Assembly: GCA_022702705.1 (NCBI GenBank)
Contig: CM040430.1
Coordinates: 74,775,239 to 74,839,238 of the forward strand
Origin: Papilionanthe hookeriana x Papilionanthe teres
Taxonomy: Eukaryota; Streptophyta; Magnoliopsida; Asparagales; Orchidaceae
Length of the DNA stretch: 64,000 nt
Direction of reading: 5' to 3'
The position numbers were made by a program, and so were the translations under genes. Every line of letters begins with the position of its first letter. The first letter of the stretch is position 1. The notes beneath the pieces are model-generated. The model was not told where the DNA came from, did no database searches, and saw only the letters and a program-made list of their open reading frames with translations. Below are positions 58,712-64,000 of the stretch, in pieces.

Positions 58712-60089
58712 AAATCTCCCGAACTTAAAATATTATTTATCCTCAAGTACATTATAATCACATAAAATCATACAAGCAAATTAAGTGAATTAGTTTCTTT
58801 ATGAGTTTCCAAAATTTTGTTCTGAAAATGTAGTAGTCCAATTTAGAAAATTTTTTATTAATTTAGACCAATTTAAAGGTTGGAAATTTTTTAGTAAAAG
58901 GTTTAAGAAAAATTTGAGTTCCTGTATTATTCAGAAATACTTATAGAATTTTTAAAATATAGGGTTTAGGCATTTTATTTTCTTTACTTAAAAATATTTA
59001 CTAAAAATAATTATAATAACTATATTATATTCTTACGCTTCAACTTTTTCTCAAATCTTATATTCTAGAAAGATCAGGTTTGAAACCAAATTTTGATTTG
59101 GCCCTTAAATCCTCAAGCTTCTCCTTCTTTTTTCATTTTTCACTTTTCTTTTTTTTTTTCCTTTTTTTTTATTTTTTTTATAGCCAAGCATTACTATATC
59201 TGGATACACCTCTAATAATTTTGAATTCCACTATTACTTTCCTAAAGCATAAGGAAGATATATATCTTTTACTTAGAAATATAATAAAGGCTTTGAAAAT
59301 TATTTTCAAGAAAAGAAATTTAAGTATTAAAAATAAAAGTCTAATCCTTCTATTTCTCCAAAAATACAACTTTTCCTACTAAAGATAATTACAAAATATT
59401 TATCATTTCTTCACTAAGAAATTTTTAACTTTAAATTTTTCATCATTACAATAGATTTTAATTACTCATTTCTATATTCAAAATTTTACTTCCCTAATAT
59501 AACTTCATACACATAATTATTTTTCAATCAAAATTAAATTTTTTTAACACATTTGAGAACAAATAAAATTTAATTTTTTGAAAATTTTTCATCCCCACAA
59601 ACTTTAATGTTTTTGTTATGATTAAACATTTAAACATAGTAAAAATATACATGGGTAGTAATTAAAAACTATAAGTATCATGCTTGTAGGAATTTTTGTA
59701 TCCTAAATATGCAAGTATAATAATTAAAAATAGTGATAAAATCAGTCAGATCAAATTTTAACTTCACATTTTATATAGAAGAAATTCAAAAGACTTCTAA
59801 AGTAGTGGAGGTAATAAAAAAAATTTGACACATACTTAAACAAAAACCCACAACTAAAATATATGGTAGTCAATTGAAAAGTCAAGCATAAAATTAAATA
59901 GTAGATTTAAATAGTGTTCTAAACCTTCTAATTAATTTTTGGAATATGATCTACACTAGCAAACAAAATACACTATGTATGTATTAACACATTTACTACC
60001 ATAAAAACTCTAAACATTCACTTCACATAACACAAAAAAATAACATCCACAAATAACATAAAAAACTAAAGTAGTCACCAAATAGTACA
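58712..60089 (-). other. Non-coding 3' internal region of the minus-strand element
   Basis: AT-rich DNA with a long T-rich run at 59120-59185. The frames across it are composition-driven. No gene recognised. Confidence 0.6.
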
Positions 60090-61375
60090 TCAATCACTAT
60101 TACAACAATAAAGTCTAAATAACAACCACAAATAAAAAGTTAACAACTCATACAAAATAACATAAAATTTTATACAGACAACAAAAAATAACAGCACAAC
60201 ACATACAAAATATAAATCATAATCCTCATCTTCTTCCTCATCATCATCTCCTTCATTGCAAGCATGTGTAGGCTCATATGGGGTAAAGCGTGAATCTGGA
60301 GGTAACACAACACTATAATGTCATCTAATCTATCTATCCATATAACTGTGATAATTTTCCTCATATTCACTATGTTTCTGCAGAAACTCCCCTATATGAT
60401 CTACCTTTCCTTCAATAACATGTACTTGATCCGCAGTATAATTGATATTATCTATCATTTTATTTAAAAGTTCTGTTTACGAATCATTAAACTGGCCTGA
60501 TGATGCATAAGAAGTTGAAGAATGAGATGTGGATGCAACAGAAGTAGAAGCACCTAAAGCTTTAGAGAATCCTCCTCTCAAGCCAAAAAATAGAATGCTC
60601 AGCATGTGTCTTCACATTCACTCTAGTAATAGGCTTAAGAGGCTGAAGAACCTCTTCCAAAATATCAGATCATACACCAGCCAGCTCACATAATGAATGA
60701 ATAAGGGAAGCAAATCCCATACCTGCAGTAGTAGTAGCTATAGAGAAATCCAAATACAATCATAAATAATATTTTCAATACCAATTCCCTTCCACTACTC
60801 GATATAAAATTTTAATGTGGTTCTTTCCCTTGTGAACTCACTCAGATGATTGGTAGGAATCATCTTTGATGATATAAAGTAGTGCCTTGCCTTAGAGGTG
60901 GCATTTAGCTTTAAGGCAGGGAAATTAACTCTTCTTTCATTTATTATTTTCTATAATCCTCTTCCATTAGTCAAAACAGAAATAATTTCATCCAATTCCT
61001 CGTCTGTAGGATTATAATTAGAATATAAAACATAATGTAGTCGGCGGAAACAGAAAAACATGTTAATTACCTCGGGCGTGAAATGAACTAACTGCCCTCG
61101 AACCATCAGAAAATTTTCTTCTGCTTTAAGGAGATTTGCATAAAACTCCCACACAACAGAAATAACAGCTATAACCAAAAAATAAAAAAATCTGTCCCAA
61201 AGACTTATAATGATCTATCACTCCACCAAGCTTATCAAAACCTCGCCCCTGAATCAATTTACGTGATGCGTAGTGCTTGCACGTAATGATCTTGAGCCTT
61301 CTAACTTACCAACTTGTCTGAATCAAAAGTAATTCTCCCATTGTTTCCTTTTGGTGCCACTTCTAAAATTTAAAT
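60090..61375 (-). pseudogene. Putative plant transposon protein (Athila-associated), decayed
   Basis: The clearest block, 60951-61178, reads VVWEFYANLLKAEENFLMVRG, then VHFTPEVINMFF and DELDEIISVLTNGRG. After a stop it continues near 60850-60950 with NFPALKLNATSKARHYFISSKM and IPTNHLSEFTRERTTLKFYI. This is the order of the plant retrotransposon protein family described as putative plant transposon protein (REFYANL, V.VRG..V.F.PEAIN.F, then LPTTHLSDVTRDRALL). The C-terminal part is Ser/Thr-rich (60480-60560), then coiled-coil-like, then acidic (DDDEEEDEDYD at 60205-60260). Its role is unknown. Several stops and frameshifts. Confidence 0.68.
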
Positions 61376-61881
61376 AAAAATTACCATAAAATCCAATATT
61401 AATTTAAAATCAGTAAATTCAAGTTCTAAAGGCTTAAACTGCTAAATCAAAGTAATTTCTAAAATTTTTTCTCAAATTTTTACCATGAATAGTAAATCTC
61501 AAATTTCTCCATAATGTTCCTCAAATACATGGTAAAAATAAAAAAAATTTACATAGAAGTAGTGCTCTTACGTTAAGAAGATCAAATAGAGTAAATTTGA
61601 ATTGAAACGGCTAAAAAATCCCAAAATTAGAGATGCCCTAACTCTCTCAATCGCGAACTCCGAATGAAGAAAATGACGGGGAGAAGAAAAATGGTGATTT
61701 TTGGGTTTTTAACTCTCACGAACCAATTTTCGCAAACCGGCGCCTAAGAACGAAAGTTTAGCTCTTAGACGCAAAGATTTGGAGCGTATGCACGGGTCTC
61801 GGTGCTTACCCATGAATTCGCTAATTTTGATTTTTTTGGCACTTTAAACTCATTTTGATCAACCCTAAATGGTCTTAATAT

Positions 61882-64000
61882 TGTTGACCTCATTTTTGAT
61901 GAGGTCTTCTCTTCTTCTTTTTAGTACTTAGGATCTAGCCTTAGGCTTTTCCTTTGACTATCTTAGAGGACTAGAATTGGGACCCACCACTTAGAAATTC
62001 AAACCACTTCTTAACTCCACCGCAAACTCCACAAACTTGATTGTAGACCCTAATCACCTAGAGGGTTGAGATCGAATGTGGAAGTTTAAAGGATGAGTTC
62101 TATGGGACTCTTTGGCCTTGGGAGCCCTGCCTAGGTGGCACAGTGCAGTGAAAGGGTTGACTTACACTCACACTACACTTATACACTACACTTTCACACA
62201 CCTCCTAAAACCACACCCATACCCAACTTGACCTCCTGACTCATGAGGGTGATTCACATGGATGGTCCTTAACCCCTAAGCCCTTGGCTAAGAGGGTTAG
62301 GAACAACATAATGAATGCCTTAAATGAGTCCTCTCATGGCTCATATAGGCTTAACATGGTTTCATGGCTCAACCAAAATGATTTCATTTCACTTACATTT
62401 ACCCAATCTTCAATTTTCCAAATTTTTAATTTTTGACCCGGGGACCTAACACACTTCACTTTACCCAAAACCTTGAAATTACCCAAAATTTTCAAAATTC
62501 TACAAAATCACCCAAATTCCTCAAAACCAATTCCAAACATTTCCACACCACTCAAATTGATCATTCATAGCCAAAAATACCAAAAATTCCAAATACCTCC
62601 CAATACCCTCCAAATACCCAAAATGCCCCTCTTAGCCAAAAAATCCAAAAATTCAGAAAATTCCCAGAAAATTCCAGAAAATCCCAAATATTCCCAATTT
62701 CATTTTGTTCAACTACACCATGGGCCAATTTTGTCAATTTACCCCACTTTTGTCAAAATCCCCAATTTGACCCATTTTAACCCAAAGTGAACCCATTGTC
62801 AAACCAAACCTACCCAATTGACCCAAATTCTGGTCCAATTCAATTCTAAACTTCAATTAAACATCCCCAACACCAATCTAGACCAAATTCAAGCCCAATT
62901 TGATTGTCATTTGAATCCAATTTCACTTTTGACCTTAAAGCTCAATTTGGACCCATGACCCAAACTTAGCTCAAACCAAACCAATTTAACTCCAATTAAC
63001 CACAAATCTTTTCTAAACCTTCCCTAACATCCCCACAAACAAAACACTAACATGATTTGCTCAAAATTTGGATCCAAACCCCACTCAAATTCAACTTAAA
63101 ACCATAAGGCCCAATTTTGACCTAAATCCAACCCTAACCCAAATGAGCCCAAATCCCAAAGTCAAAATCAAACCAAATTTGGAACCTCTTTCAAACACTC
63201 CCATAAACATTTCCCAACATCAATTTCACATCAATTTCAACCTTAGCCCAACATTGGCCCAAATTAGCCCAATTTGACCTACATAGGCCCATTTATCAAA
63301 TCGACCCAATTCGACCCGATTCGAGCCCAAACCACCTCAAATTTATTCCAAATCACTCATGAAACATCCCTAAACCAAACCCAACAGTTATTTGGCCCAA
63401 GCCTTTACCAAATTTTCATCCTAAAGTCCATTTTAAAATCCAAAAGCCACTTCCTAAACCATTTTAAAAGCCCATCCAAAGTAAAATCCAAAAGCCCAAA
63501 CCCATTCCAAAGCCCACATTGACAACTCCTTCTCATCATCCCTTTAATTGGAATCAATTCCTAAGTCCCAAATCAATCATCAAATCAACCTAAATCAAGC
63601 ACCATCTAAATTTTCACTAAATTGCCAAAATTTCCAAATTCCTTTTTCATATAAATGAATCCACTTTTCCTAAGCCGAGGATGAGCCAAATGGAGCCACA
63701 TGCAAGCCAAGGACAAGCCACATGAAGCCATGGGGGTTTGACTTGTCACCAAGCCTTTAATGGCAAGAGAGAGGATCTCTTTCTTAAACCTTTTTTAAAC
63801 CTTTTTACCTTAAACATGATACACTCTAAACCATACTTTGCCACCTAATCCTTGATGTGGACTTCACTACCTTTAATAGGTTGACTCACATAAATCCTCT
63901 ACCTTTTGTTAGGCATTTGCATTGCAAATTAAGCCCTAACCGGTCTTAGGACTTCGAGGTAGTCGTTCAACACGACATAAACCCTCACATCTTCGAGGCT
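61882..64000 (+). mobile_element. Family A LTR, internally deleted, cut by window end (copy 4)
   Basis: Starts TGTTGACCTCAT at 61882 and follows copy 1 from 10123 to about 12110. At about 63885 it jumps to sequence matching copy 1 from about 16580 onward (TTAGGCATTTGCATTGCAAA, then CGAGGTAGTCGT). About 4.45 kb is missing, including the TATA-like box and the CpG-rich block. The five bases before it are AATAT; the matching duplication would lie beyond the window. It interrupts the Athila-like element on its left. Confidence 0.85.
61886..61906. repeat. LTR-terminal hairpin, family A copy 4
   Basis: GACCTCAT, a 5-base loop (TTTTG), ATGAGGTC, four bases inside the LTR start. Confidence 0.85.

Larger units (their letters stand above)
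56851..61881 (-). mobile_element. Minus-strand Athila-like element with LTR and 3' internal region
   Basis: Read on the minus strand there is internal sequence from 61881 to 58712 with a plant-transposon-protein pseudogene, then an LTR 58711-56936, then a primer-site-like block (AGTTTTTGGTGTC at about 56935-56923) and some 70 more bases of internal-like DNA. The right end is cut by the family A LTR at 61882. No Pol motif is seen, so the visible body is the 3' part, in the position where Athila elements carry an extra (env-like position) gene. Confidence 0.65.

Noticed and set aside
59080..59382. 100-codon plus-strand frame, Phe/Leu/Lys-rich
   Set aside because: Produced by a long T-rich run; no domain and inside a minus-strand element.

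Overview
This is nuclear DNA of a seed plant, almost certainly a flowering plant with a repeat-rich genome. Nearly all of it is layered, decayed transposable elements. The evidence is two Ty3/gypsy retrotransposon lineages known from plants (Tat/Ogre-like and Athila-like), plant L1-type LINEs with a C-terminal RNase H, a ULP1-protease gene of the kind carried by Mutator-like elements, intron-like AT-rich DNA, and only one convincing host gene. There are no bacterial genes, operons, rRNA, tRNA or CRISPR.

Layout. 1-17426: 3' part of a Tat/Ogre-like element (family A), reading gag end, protease, RT, RNase H, a second RNase H, integrase, a long unassigned 3' region, an array of 82-bp tandem repeats, then a 7.3-kb 3' LTR. 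17560-24815: a minus-strand LINE (RT to RNase H), a minus-strand fragment of a second family A LTR with a little internal sequence, and a plus-strand LINE 3' end. 24900-31700: low-copy-looking AT-rich DNA with a small Cys-rich plant protein gene on the minus strand (27697-28128) and a possible leader exon (30842-31090). 31700-43260: a decayed ULP1 (C48) protease gene, split by a complete 7363-bp family A solo LTR (34816-42178) with a perfect 5-bp target duplication. 43396-61881: a cluster of six related Athila-like (family B) LTRs, some nested in each other, with a gag-only element, two LINE pieces and a minus-strand element carrying a plant-transposon-protein pseudogene. 61882-64000: a fourth family A LTR, internally deleted and cut by the window edge.

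How the parts relate. Family A LTRs recur four times in orientations +, -, -, +. They share a terminal hairpin, and three of the four keep a TATTTAAA promoter box about 2.4 kb from the LTR start. Family B LTRs carry a variable GC-rich cassette, which in the copy that keeps a TATA box lies just upstream of it. Target-site duplications give a relative order. The solo LTR at 34816 is younger than the ULP1 gene it splits. The solo LTR at 54723 is younger than the LTR it sits in. The LTR at 61882 is younger than the Athila-like element it cuts. Every transposon coding region has stops or frameshifts, so none looks autonomous. Family assignments rest on motifs read by eye, without database searches.
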